In this document: positions 1 through 6,889 of the stretch, piece by piece
How the letters are laid out: each line of letters opens with the position of its first letter
How positions within the stretch are numbered: the stretch's first letter is position 1
NCBI GenBank assembly: GCA_002384725.1
Contig: DGBF01000036.1
Span: 1 to 7,555 of the forward strand
Source: Flavobacteriales bacterium UBA4011
GTDB lineage: Bacteria > Bacteroidota > Bacteroidia > Flavobacteriales_D > Crocinitomicaceae
Reading direction: 5' to 3'
Length of the DNA stretch: 7,555 nucleotides
The notes under the pieces: model-generated
The model's database searches: none
What the model was told of the DNA's origin: nothing
The model's input: the letters and a program-made list of their open reading frames with translations, nothing else
Program-made: the position numbers and the translations under genes

Positions 1-581
1 CATTGATTTTCAATGGCTCTGGCTTTTAGTAATGTTCGCCAATGTTCGCCTCGTTTGGCTGGCCAATTGGCTACAAACAATAAAACGTCATAGTCTGCAA
101 AACCGTTGGAAGAATTCCATTTGTTTCTATGAATTTCTGGAAAACGAAGATCGTAGCAAATTTGCAATTGTATTTTCCAACCTAAATATTCGATTATTTT
201 TTGAGATTTCCCTGCGGTTATTTTTTCATGCTCACTCGCCAAAGTGAAGGTTTTTCGTTTGTCGTAAAAGTCTAATTCACCAGAAGGACGCACAAATACG
301 CCGCGATTGGTGGTCTTGCCGTTTTCTAGTATCATCAGGGAAGTATAAATGGCGACTTGTTTTTCTTTTGCTTTTTCTTTCAACCAAGCTATGCTTTCAC
401 TTGAGTTGAATGGTTCTGCCAACAGAGTATTCATTGAAAAACCAGTCTGAAACATTTCAGGTAGAAGAATCAAATCTGTTTTTTCGATTCGTGCTAACAA
501 TTCTTCATAAAGAGAAAAGTTCGCTTTTTTATCTTCCCAAACTTGGTCTATTTGAACGAGAGAAATAGTTAAATCTTGCAT
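1..581 (-). CDS. yafV: YafV-type omega-amidase (nitrilase superfamily), 3' end cut by window edge
   Basis: Partial gene: 193 codons are visible from the ATG at 581-579 (minus), and the frame leaves the window at base 1 with no stop. The nitrilase Glu-Lys-Cys triad is intact: E42 in LPEMF, K108 in FYDKRK and C142 in QICYDLRFPE. It also has the ANWPAKRGEHW segment (171-181) and the ARAIENQ segment (187-193) seen in E. coli YafV. Family members are roughly 255 residues, so about 60 C-terminal residues are missing. Omega-amidases of this type are cytosolic and hydrolyse 2-oxoglutaramate (and 2-oxosuccinamate) to the 2-oxo acid plus ammonia. The start overlaps the 3' end of the upstream aminotransferase by 13 nt (ATG at 581, upstream stop at 569), so translation is probably coupled. 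That partner makes exactly this substrate when glutamine is the amino donor, which supports the assignment over a generic carbon-nitrogen hydrolase. I rely on motif recall, not on a search. Confidence 0.9.
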   Translation of the reverse strand, partial: MQDLTISLVQIDQVWEDKKANFSLYEELLARIEKTDLILLPEMFQTGFSMNTLLAEPFNSSESIAWLKEKAKEKQVAIYTSLMILENGKTTNRGVFVRPSGELDFYDKRKTFTLASEHEKITAGKSQKIIEYLGWKIQLQICYDLRFPEIHRNKWNSSNGFADYDVLLFVANWPAKRGEHWRTLLKARAIENQ

Positions 582-1696
582 AGTTTTTCTGCGGCTTGAA
601 TTAAGGTTTCATCTTCTTTGGCAAAACAAAAACGAATGATTTGCTGATTCGGATCGTCTTGATAAAAAACAGAAGTCGGAATAGTTGCTACCCCAAAATC
701 TTTCACCAAATCTTTGACGAATTCGGTATCCTTTCCTTTCGAAATTTCACTGTAATCGGCAATTTGAAAGAACGAACCTTCACATGGCAACATTTTAAAT
801 CGGCTTTTTTCCATGGCTTGTGCAAAAAGATCACGCTTACCTTGATACAACGATTTTATATGATCGTAATCGGCTATTTTGATGTACTTCGCGATTACTT
901 CTTGCGCTATCGAGTTAACGCTAAACACCAGAAATTGGTGCACTTTTTTAATTTCAATCATCCATTCATTAGGAGCAACGAGATACCCAATTTTCCAACC
1001 GGTGATGTGAAATGTTTTTCCAAATGAGGACACACAAATGGCTCTGTCTCGGAGAGATGCTATAGATTTAATCGAAATAAATTCCTTCTCGAAAGTGATG
1101 TATTCGTAAACTTCATCAGATAAAATCAACAATTTCGGATACTTTGCACAAAGCGTTTCCAAGGCTTTAAAATCATCTCTCGACCACAAAGTTCCCATCG
1201 GGTTGTGTGGATTGTTGATGATTAGAAGTCGCGTTTTATCGTTGGTTGCTTCGATTATTTCGTTCCAATATGGTCGAAAATCGTCGTTCAAATTTACTCG
1301 AACGGATTTCCCTCCAGCCAAAGTTACTGCTGGTTCATAGCAATCATACGAAGGGTCGAGCTGCACGACTTCGTCACCGATATTGACTAGTGCTTGAATA
1401 GTCGTAAAAATCGCCTGAGTTGCCCCAGCTGTGACCAGAATTTCTTCATCAACGGAGAACTTCACGCCATAAGTGTCCAGATTCATTTCAGCAATCGCAT
1501 GTCGTAAATTAATACTTCCTGGCATCGGCGCGTACTGATGAATAAGACTGGAAGCTTCTGTTTTAACGAGTTCGTTCAGCTTGTTATCGATTGCAAAATT
1601 CGGAAACCCTTGCGCCAGGTTAATTGCACCAAAATCATTCGCCATTTTGGACATTATGGCAAATATTGTCGTTCCGACTTGCGGGAGTTTGGACAT
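569..1696 (-). CDS. ybdL: YbdL-type methionine/glutamine aminotransferase (PLP fold type I)
   Basis: A complete 375-residue class I/II aminotransferase, close to the ~386 of E. coli YbdL. It opens with SKLPQVGTTIF, the same segment as YbdL, which supports the ATG at 1696. Visible motifs in order: NLAQGFPNF (26-34), phosphate-binding GATQAIF (91-97), NNPHNP (161-166, with the PLP-contacting Asn165), SDEVYEY (193-199, D194 and Y197), the Schiff-base lysine K227 in SSFGKTFH, and the carboxylate-binding R356 in IRFCFAK. The YbdL/kynurenine-aminotransferase group prefers methionine and aromatic amino acids. With glutamine as donor it can return 4-methylthio-2-oxobutanoate to methionine, producing 2-oxoglutaramate. 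The downstream omega-amidase would remove that product and pull the reaction forward. It is first in a two-gene minus-strand operon and divergent from the lipoprotein gene at 1816. No Shine-Dalgarno precedes the start, as is usual in Bacteroidota. Substrate preference is inferred from family and neighbour. Confidence 0.93.
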   Translation of the reverse strand: MSKLPQVGTTIFAIMSKMANDFGAINLAQGFPNFAIDNKLNELVKTEASSLIHQYAPMPGSINLRHAIAEMNLDTYGVKFSVDEEILVTAGATQAIFTTIQALVNIGDEVVQLDPSYDCYEPAVTLAGGKSVRVNLNDDFRPYWNEIIEATNDKTRLLIINNPHNPMGTLWSRDDFKALETLCAKYPKLLILSDEVYEYITFEKEFISIKSIASLRDRAICVSSFGKTFHITGWKIGYLVAPNEWMIEIKKVHQFLVFSVNSIAQEVIAKYIKIADYDHIKSLYQGKRDLFAQAMEKSRFKMLPCEGSFFQIADYSEISKGKDTEFVKDLVKDFGVATIPTSVFYQDDPNQQIIRFCFAKEDETLIQAAEKLCKI

Positions 1697-1713
1697 GTTG
1701 GTGTTGTTTTTTA

Positions 1714-1721
1714 TAAAAGTA
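1714..1721 (-). promoter_or_regulatory. Possible -7 box for the aminotransferase operon
   Basis: On the minus strand this reads TACTTTTA, five of six fixed positions of the Bacteroidota -7 consensus TAnnTTTG. It ends 17 nt before the ATG at 1696, which would give a leader of about 10 nt. I see no good -33 TTG partner upstream; that area runs into the palindrome at 1744-1789. AT-rich DNA produces such matches often, so this is weak. Confidence 0.2.
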
Positions 1722-1743
1722 GTTTTTTTTGGTAATTATGAAA

Positions 1744-1789
1744 ATAAGAACTGTCGTGATGAAAATTTTTTCATCACGACAGTTCTTAT
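1744..1789. repeat. Perfect 22-bp inverted repeat with 2-nt centre between divergent genes
   Basis: The left arm is 1744-1765, the centre is tt at 1766-1767, and the right arm is 1768-1789; all 22 pairs match. The core of each arm is AAGAACTGTCGTGATGAAAA or its complement. It lies between the divergent starts at 1696 (minus) and 1816 (plus), so it is not placed to terminate either gene, and its T-run is at the centre and not after the stem. Options are an operator for a dimeric or multimeric regulator, a hairpin in a 5' leader, or a dispersed palindromic repeat. It spans the approximate upstream promoter zone of both genes, which fits an operator best, but this is inference. Confidence 0.85.
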
Positions 1790-1803
1790 CAATCTTCTGT
1801 CAG

Positions 1804-1811
1804 TATATTTA
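1804..1811 (+). promoter_or_regulatory. Possible -7 box for the small lipoprotein gene
   Basis: TATATTTA matches five of six fixed positions of TAnnTTTG and ends only 4 nt before the ATG at 1816. If it is used, the transcript would be leaderless or nearly so. No clear -33 TTG is visible, and the upstream position falls in the right arm of the palindrome. Confidence 0.25.
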
Positions 1812-1815
1812 CACA

Positions 1816-2073
1816 ATGAAAAAGCTCCTGATTCCCGCAATCTTATTTTCTCTCGTAATCGCATCCTGCAAATCGGCTCCGGAAGGTTTCTGTGATTGTA
1901 TGGAAAAAGGTAAAGAGCTCGACAAGCAAACGAAAATCATATTGCAAGGTGAAGCTTCGTTGGAAGCGAAAAAGAAGATGGTGGAAATTCGGAAAGAGAA
2001 GAAAAAAGTGTGTGCTCCTTTCGAAAATTCCAATGGAAATGAGATGAGAGAATGGCGAAAAGCCTGTGATTAA
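1816..2073 (+). CDS. Small cysteine-containing lipoprotein of unknown function
   Basis: An 85-residue protein. MKKLLIPAILFSLVIASC is a textbook type II signal peptide: two lysines, a hydrophobic core, and the lipobox VIAS before the lipidated C18. An in-frame ATG at 1729 would add 29 residues, but those codons run through the palindrome and would bury the signal, so 1816 is the better start. The mature part is hydrophilic and lysine/glutamate-rich, with a probable helix over residues 31-65. It has four further cysteines: C26 and C28 in FCDCMEKG, C66 in KVCAPF, and C84 near the C-terminus. In the oxidising periplasm these could form two disulfides linking both ends of the helix. I do not recognise a named family. 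The protein should be anchored to a membrane, probably the outer one. It stands as a single gene, divergent from the aminotransferase and convergent with ftsE. No intrinsic terminator is evident after its stop. Confidence 0.8.
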   Translation: MKKLLIPAILFSLVIASCKSAPEGFCDCMEKGKELDKQTKIILQGEASLEAKKKMVEIRKEKKKVCAPFENSNGNEMREWRKACD

Positions 2074-2081
2074 GCGCTTGA

Positions 2082-2807
2082 CTAATCTGCCGAAAATGGT
2101 TTGAAAGGATCAAATCGGTCTATGGATTGAACCTCACGAATTCCTCCGTTTTCAACTCGAATTACACGTCCGGGGAATTTTTCAACCATCGTCATATCAT
2201 GTGTTGCCATAATAACAGCCGAACTTTCTTCATTCGCGACTGCTAAAAGCAATTGCATAATTTCTTCGGACGTTTCAGAGTCTAAATTACCCGTCGGCTC
2301 ATCGGCTAAAATCAATTTCGGACGATTCAAAAGTGCTCGTGCAATGGAAACCCGTTGTTGCTCACCTCCAGATAGAGCGTGGGCTTTTGTTTTTAATTTA
2401 TGTTCAAGACCGACCAACTTTAATACATCAGCGGCTCTTTTTTTCATTTCAGTTTTGCTGGTCCAACCCGTTGCGCGCATGACGAAAAACAAATTTTCTT
2501 CAACGGAACGATCGGTGAGCAATTGAAAATCTTGGAAAACAATTCCTAATTTTCGACGAAGCATAGGAATATCAGACCGTTTTAGACGCGCTAAATCGAA
2601 ACCAGCAATCGTTCCTTGTCCAGCGCTCAATGGGACTTCGCCGTACAAAGCTTTCAAAAAACTGCTTTTCCCTGTACCGGTTTTCCCAATTAAATAGACG
2701 AATTCTTTTTCTGCCAATTCAAATTGAATCTTATCTAGGATGAGTTCTTTTTGCTGGTGAATTTTTCCTTCGGATATTCGGATTACTTTTCCTTTATCTG
2801 TTTCCAT
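2082..2807 (-). CDS. ftsE: Cell-division ATP-binding protein FtsE (ABC ATPase)
   Basis: A complete 241-residue ABC ATPase subunit. Visible motifs: Walker [10 protein letters not shown] (41-49, K47), the Q-loop at Q92 in FQDFQLL, signature LSGGEQQ (145-151), Walker B LILADE (165-170) followed by the D-loop GNLD (173-176), and H-loop His203 in MATHDM. The [15 protein letters not shown] stretch (91-106) is characteristic of FtsE, as opposed to LolD/MacB-type relatives, which share the overall fold. FtsE pairs with the membrane protein FtsX; the complex transmits ATP hydrolysis across the inner membrane to control septal peptidoglycan hydrolysis. No ftsX is next to it here, as is usual in Bacteroidota to my knowledge. 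The start at 2807 gives a short N-terminal extension before the first beta strand; a start further inside is possible. The gene ends 8 bp from the convergent lipoprotein gene and is divergent from the TPR gene. Confidence 0.88.
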   Translation of the reverse strand: METDKGKVIRISEGKIHQQKELILDKIQFELAEKEFVYLIGKTGTGKSSFLKALYGEVPLSAGQGTIAGFDLARLKRSDIPMLRRKLGIVFQDFQLLTDRSVEENLFFVMRATGWTSKTEMKKRAADVLKLVGLEHKLKTKAHALSGGEQQRVSIARALLNRPKLILADEPTGNLDSETSEEIMQLLLAVANEESSAVIMATHDMTMVEKFPGRVIRVENGGIREVQSIDRFDPFKPFSAD

Positions 2808-2949
2808 TGATGCAAAATTCCGTTTTTTCGATTGAATTACCGCTCAAAAAATGAAATAATCTCAACAGCTTTGCGTTTAAAACTTTTAAGAAGGCCATTC
2901 GCTCTTGGCGCAAACCAACTTACCTTTATCCTCTTAAAACCAACTTTAA
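2808..2949. promoter_or_regulatory. Divergent promoter region between ftsE and the TPR gene
   Basis: 142 bp of AT-rich non-coding DNA that must carry both promoters. For the plus gene, TACCTTTA at 2921-2928 resembles the -7 box TAnnTTTG and lies 21 nt before the ATG at 2950. The nearest TTG (2905-2907) is only 13 nt upstream, shorter than the usual 17-23. For ftsE, GAATTTTG (minus strand, 2820-2813) matches five of six positions but leaves just 5 nt to the start; a TTG lies 24 nt further upstream. The location is secure; the boxes are tentative. Confidence 0.4.
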
Positions 2950-5900
2950 ATGCGCAATTTCCTTTGGGCTGTTGTTCTCTTGTTTAGTGCCTTCTCTTGG
3001 GGTCAATCGACCGATAAGTACAACAGCGTTTATGCAGGTTTTTACCGTGGTGAAGAGTTGTTTCTGAAGGAGCAATTTTCAGCGGCTAGAAAGGAATTTC
3101 ACGATTTTACCCAAGAATTTAAGGAGTACAACGATCCGCTTTACGCCAAAGCACGATATTACGAAGGGCTTTCTGCCTTGGAATTGTACCAAAACGATGC
3201 TGTCGATTTATTGGAAAACTTCAATCAGAATTATCCTGAAAGCATTTATAAAAACACGATTATTTTTCGCTTAGGTAAATACTATTACCAGAAGAAAAAG
3301 TACGAGGAAGTTATCGAGTGGTTGACACAATTGAAGGCTTTAGATGTGGAACCGGAAGATGTAGATGAATACTATTTCAAACTGGGTTATGCTTATTTCG
3401 ATCAGCAAAAATTGATTGAATCTAGAAGTGCGTTTTACGAAGTGAAGGATAGTTCAAGTCAATATTACAACCCAAGTTTGTACTATTATTCGCACATCGC
3501 TTATGTTTTCGGTTCATATCAAACGGCATTGAATGGCTTTGAAAAGTTAAAATCAGACGACAAGTTTTCAGCTATTGTTCCATATTACATTGCTCAGATT
3601 TATTATCTCCAAGGTCGATACGATGAGGTGCCAATGTTGGCGCCGCAATTGACCGAGGACAATGAAATTACAAATCAAACGGATATTAATTTGTTGATCG
3701 GAGATTCGTATTATCGTATAGGAAAGTACGAAGAAGCAGTTCCTTATCTTGAAAAGTACGATCTAAAATCGACTACTTCCAGAGAGAATGATTACGAATT
3801 GGGGAATGCTTATTTCAAAAGTAAAATGTACGAGAAGGCAATTAAAATGCTGGATCGCACAACGCGTGTAAAAGATACCATGGCACAATTTGCTCAATAT
3901 CAAATTGGTCAAAGTTACCTGGCATTGAAACAACCGATTCCAGCTCGGGCCGCATTTGAGGAAGCAGCAGCAACGAACTTTAAATCGGAAATTCGCGAAG
4001 ATGCCTTGTATCAATTCGCTGTTCTGTCGTATAAATTGGACCTAAATCCATACGATGAAGCGGTAATAGCCTTGGAGCGTTATTTGAAAGAATACCCAAA
4101 CTCGTCCCGAAAAGAAGATGTATATCAGTATTTGGTAAACGTTTACACGACGACCAACAATTACGAAAAAGCTCTTGAATCACTAGACCGCTTGCCGAGT
4201 AAAGACAGTCAATTAAAAGCGGCGTATCAGGTTATTGCTTACAATGCAGGTGTGGAGCAATACCAAAAGGACAATTACAATGAAGCGATTCGTTATTTCA
4301 ATTTGGTAGAAAAGTATCTGATTGATCCAAAAGTTTCTGGTAAAAGCAAGTTTTGGTCGGCAGATGCAGAATTCCAAAAAAGACAGTACCGACAAGCCAT
4401 TCAAGGATATCGTACTTTCTTAAATTCGTCTAGTTCATCAGGAACAGATTTGCGAGCCGATGCGTATTACAATATTGGTTATGCCCAATTGGTGCTTCGC
4501 GATACGGCTGAAGCGGTGGAATCTTTCAAATTGTACACGCAACAAAACAACTTGTACAACAAAACAAAATTGGCCGATGCATACATGAGAATCGGTGATG
4601 GAAATTATTCAGTTCGGAAAAATAATGAAGCGATGACTGCCTACATTTCAGCTTTGAATCAAAATGCGGGTTATGAAGATCAAGCCTTATACTATATGGG
4701 TAAAACCTATGGTTTCATGTCGCGATTGGATGATAAAATCAAAGCGCACACCGACATATTAACCAAATTCCCGAATTCGAAATACGTTCAGTCTTCCATT
4801 TTAGAATTGGCACATACCCATAAGTTTCAGGCGAATTATAACAAGGCATTAAAGTACTACGAACAGATTATTTCGGATTATCCTAAGTCGGTTGAAGTAA
4901 AAGGGGCGATGATAGAAATTGCTGATATTTATTATAAAAAAGGTGATTACGCACAAGCGGAAATAGACTACAAAAAGGTATTGAGTTTGTATAGTTCCGA
5001 CCGTCAGGTGTGCGAAACAGCCGGACGAAACTTGATTGATGTATACGAATCTTTGCGTCAACCAGAGAAAATCCAAAGTATTATTGACAATTATCCATGC
5101 GCGAAAATTGGGAATGATGAGCAAGAGGATGTGTACTACAAATTGGCCTACAAAGCATACAGCGACAGCAATCATGTAGAGGCAATTTCCCAGATCAATA
5201 AATATATGGGTAAATATCCATCGGGTAAATACACCAATGAATTGACGGTTTATTTAGCGAACAGCTACGAGAAAACGGGAGATATGCCGCAAGCAATTGT
5301 TTGGTATCGTAAATCTTTGGAAGGGCCCAACACTGCCTTTACAGAATTTGCAGCCGTGAAGGTTTCGAAATATTTGTACAACAAAGGCGAGTATGAAGAA
5401 GCCCTTCCTTATTACAAGCGATTGGAATCTGTTTCGTCTGACCCATCGGTCATTTATAATGCGCAATTGGGCGTTATGCGTTCTTCATTCTTAAACGAAA
5501 ACTATCCAGATGCCGTGAATTATGCGGAGAAAATTTTGGGAAGTTCTCAAATGAATCCAAGCGTTCGAATGGAAGCGGAATATTCTAAAGCAATGGGAAG
5601 CTATAAATTGGCAGCTTTTGACAAAGCGAAAACGTCCTTGTCGTGGATTGAGAAAAACAATACCACCATCATGGGTGCCGAGGCGAAATTCACTTTAGCT
5701 GAAGTTTATTTTAAAGAAATGAACTACTCCAAAGCTAAAACGGAATTGAGCGCTTTGTACAAAAGAAAACCGAGTTACGACTTTTACGTTGCGAAAGCCT
5801 TGATTTTGGAAACACGCATCTTTATGCAAGAAGATGATTTGGTGCAAGCGGAACAAAAATTAAAATCGGTACGAGACAATTATCCGTTCCAAGACGATGG

Positions 5901-6012
5901 CGTTTTAGCGGAAGCAGATTTGCTTTGGGATGAACTAATGACTCTAAAAAATCAACCAAAAGACGTTGGACCGGGCAAAAAACCAGTAATTGAAGTAGGC
6001 GATGGGAATTAA
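2950..6012 (+). CDS. Large exported tetratricopeptide-repeat protein, 1020 aa
   Basis: The N-terminus MRNFLWAVVLLFSAFSWGQS is a signal peptide with likely cleavage near residue 19 and no lipobox cysteine, so the product should be periplasmic or attached to the outer membrane through partners. Nearly all the rest consists of TPR-like helical hairpins with Tyr/Ala-rich helices and GxY..A spacing. Clear copies lie near 100-131, 141-166, 247-270, 281-304, 429-452, 502-531, 543-570, 615-644, 651-680, 728-757, 764-790, 801-828, 836-863 and 912-940. The only two cysteines I see are C688 and C717, flanking an irregular stretch between repeats. The tail (about 1000-1020) is short, Lys/Pro/Gly-rich and unstructured. 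No enzyme domain, T9SS sorting domain or OmpA domain is visible. TPR arrays of this kind scaffold envelope complexes. The next gene overlaps its stop by 11 nt, so the two are probably one operon and may interact. The length and lack of a lipobox argue against calling it PorW/SprE or BamD. Specific function unknown. Confidence 0.9.
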   Translation: MRNFLWAVVLLFSAFSWGQSTDKYNSVYAGFYRGEELFLKEQFSAARKEFHDFTQEFKEYNDPLYAKARYYEGLSALELYQNDAVDLLENFNQNYPESIYKNTIIFRLGKYYYQKKKYEEVIEWLTQLKALDVEPEDVDEYYFKLGYAYFDQQKLIESRSAFYEVKDSSSQYYNPSLYYYSHIAYVFGSYQTALNGFEKLKSDDKFSAIVPYYIAQIYYLQGRYDEVPMLAPQLTEDNEITNQTDINLLIGDSYYRIGKYEEAVPYLEKYDLKSTTSRENDYELGNAYFKSKMYEKAIKMLDRTTRVKDTMAQFAQYQIGQSYLALKQPIPARAAFEEAAATNFKSEIREDALYQFAVLSYKLDLNPYDEAVIALERYLKEYPNSSRKEDVYQYLVNVYTTTNNYEKALESLDRLPSKDSQLKAAYQVIAYNAGVEQYQKDNYNEAIRYFNLVEKYLIDPKVSGKSKFWSADAEFQKRQYRQAIQGYRTFLNSSSSSGTDLRADAYYNIGYAQLVLRDTAEAVESFKLYTQQNNLYNKTKLADAYMRIGDGNYSVRKNNEAMTAYISALNQNAGYEDQALYYMGKTYGFMSRLDDKIKAHTDILTKFPNSKYVQSSILELAHTHKFQANYNKALKYYEQIISDYPKSVEVKGAMIEIADIYYKKGDYAQAEIDYKKVLSLYSSDRQVCETAGRNLIDVYESLRQPEKIQSIIDNYPCAKIGNDEQEDVYYKLAYKAYSDSNHVEAISQINKYMGKYPSGKYTNELTVYLANSYEKTGDMPQAIVWYRKSLEGPNTAFTEFAAVKVSKYLYNKGEYEEALPYYKRLESVSSDPSVIYNAQLGVMRSSFLNENYPDAVNYAEKILGSSQMNPSVRMEAEYSKAMGSYKLAAFDKAKTSLSWIEKNNTTIMGAEAKFTLAEVYFKEMNYSKAKTELSALYKRKPSYDFYVAKALILETRIFMQEDDLVQAEQKLKSVRDNYPFQDDGVLAEADLLWDELMTLKNQPKDVGPGKKPVIEVGDGN

Positions 6013-6889
6013 ACTGACATATTGTTTGGCAACATTGCTTTTGTTCTTTTCAATTAATCTGAACGCACAAGGCGACCCTATTAACTTAGAGGCACAAGGA
6101 AATCGTGAGGTTCCTAAAGCAACACGGATTGCCGAAAGTCCACTAATTCAAGATACGGCAACACCGTCTCAGGTGATGGATTATCCATCTCTGAATTTGT
6201 ATTTCCCGACGCAGATTGAGTTGAGGAAAATTGAAGCGGCAAGCGTTAAAATCGTGGATAAATTGCCGCAATTGTACCACAGCTATTTAAAATTGGGCGT
6301 TGGTTCCAAGTTCATGCCTTTGGGCGAATTCTATTTCAACAATATCCGTTCACGGAAGTATCATTACGGTGTTAACTTAAAGCATTTGAGTTCATTCGGG
6401 AATATTTCTGAGTATGCTCCAGCAGGATTTGACCGAACGAGAGGTGAAATTTTCGGGTCGATTATTGAGAATAGATACCAAGTAAATGGGAGTTTCCATT
6501 ACGGTTCACAAGGCTTACATTATTACGGATTCAAGAACGATTCAATAGATAAAGACAGTATTCGTCAACGCTACAATGATGTTGGGTTCCATTTCGATTT
6601 TCTTCGTGAAAGAAAGGATACGACCAATCTGAATTTCAAAGTTGGCTTGACGTACAACAATTTCATGAGTCGTAAATTGGGGGATGCCGATTCACTTAAA
6701 AATTGGAGAGCAAGAGAAAACTTCTTCGTGATAGACGGAGGCGCATGGTACAAAATGGGCAAGGAAATTTATTCTGCCGATTTATCGATCAGTTATAACG
6801 GTTACAAGTATGGCGAAGAATTAAAGACTCTGACACCAATCGATTCGGGATTCGTTCGAGACAACACGGTCATCAGTTTAAAACCGCGA
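6002..6889 (+). other. 5' part of an outer-membrane beta-barrel-like protein gene (residues 1-296)
   Basis: A signal peptide at residues 1-22 ends LNA before QGD, a standard type I cleavage site. Residues 23-90 are polar and probably a periplasmic plug or linker; LYFPTQIELRKIE (66-78) is its most ordered-looking part. From about 95 the sequence alternates hydrophobic and polar residues with many Tyr, Phe and Gly, as in amphipathic beta strands. Examples are YLKLGVG (95-101), YHYGVNLKHL (120-129), YQVNGSFHYG (159-168), VGFHFDFL (194-201), LNFKVGLTYN (210-219) and YSADLSISYN (257-266), with polar turns between. That pattern fits a TonB-dependent-receptor-like or porin-like barrel, but I see no TonB box or plug motif and do not name a family. 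Genes of this type follow large TPR genes in flavobacterial genomes as far as I recall. The natural 3' end is absent, replaced by the reductase sequence. Confidence 0.7.

Noticed and set aside
31..50. Perfect tandem duplication of a 10-bp unit (aatgttcgcc twice)
   Set aside because: It lies inside the amidase gene, encodes the conserved RGEHWRTL region without a length change relative to E. coli YafV as I recall it, and keeps the frame; chance codon similarity is enough.
1729..1815. Upstream in-frame ATG extending the small lipoprotein by 29 residues
   Set aside because: The extension would translate the palindrome and place a poor sequence ahead of an excellent type II signal peptide starting at 1816.
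2068..2087. Short inverted repeat (GATTA...TAATC around AGCGCTT) between the convergent genes as a terminator
   Set aside because: Only 5 pairs with a 10-nt loop and no T-tract on either strand; too weak to call a terminator.
2082..2807. Calling the ABC ATPase LolD or MacB
   Set aside because: The FQDFQLL...VEENL stretch and the overall length fit FtsE better, and no lipoprotein-sorting permease gene is adjacent.
2950..6012. Identifying the TPR protein as PorW/SprE (type IX secretion) or BamD
   Set aside because: It has no lipobox cysteine after the signal peptide and far more repeats than BamD; I see no specific signature for either.
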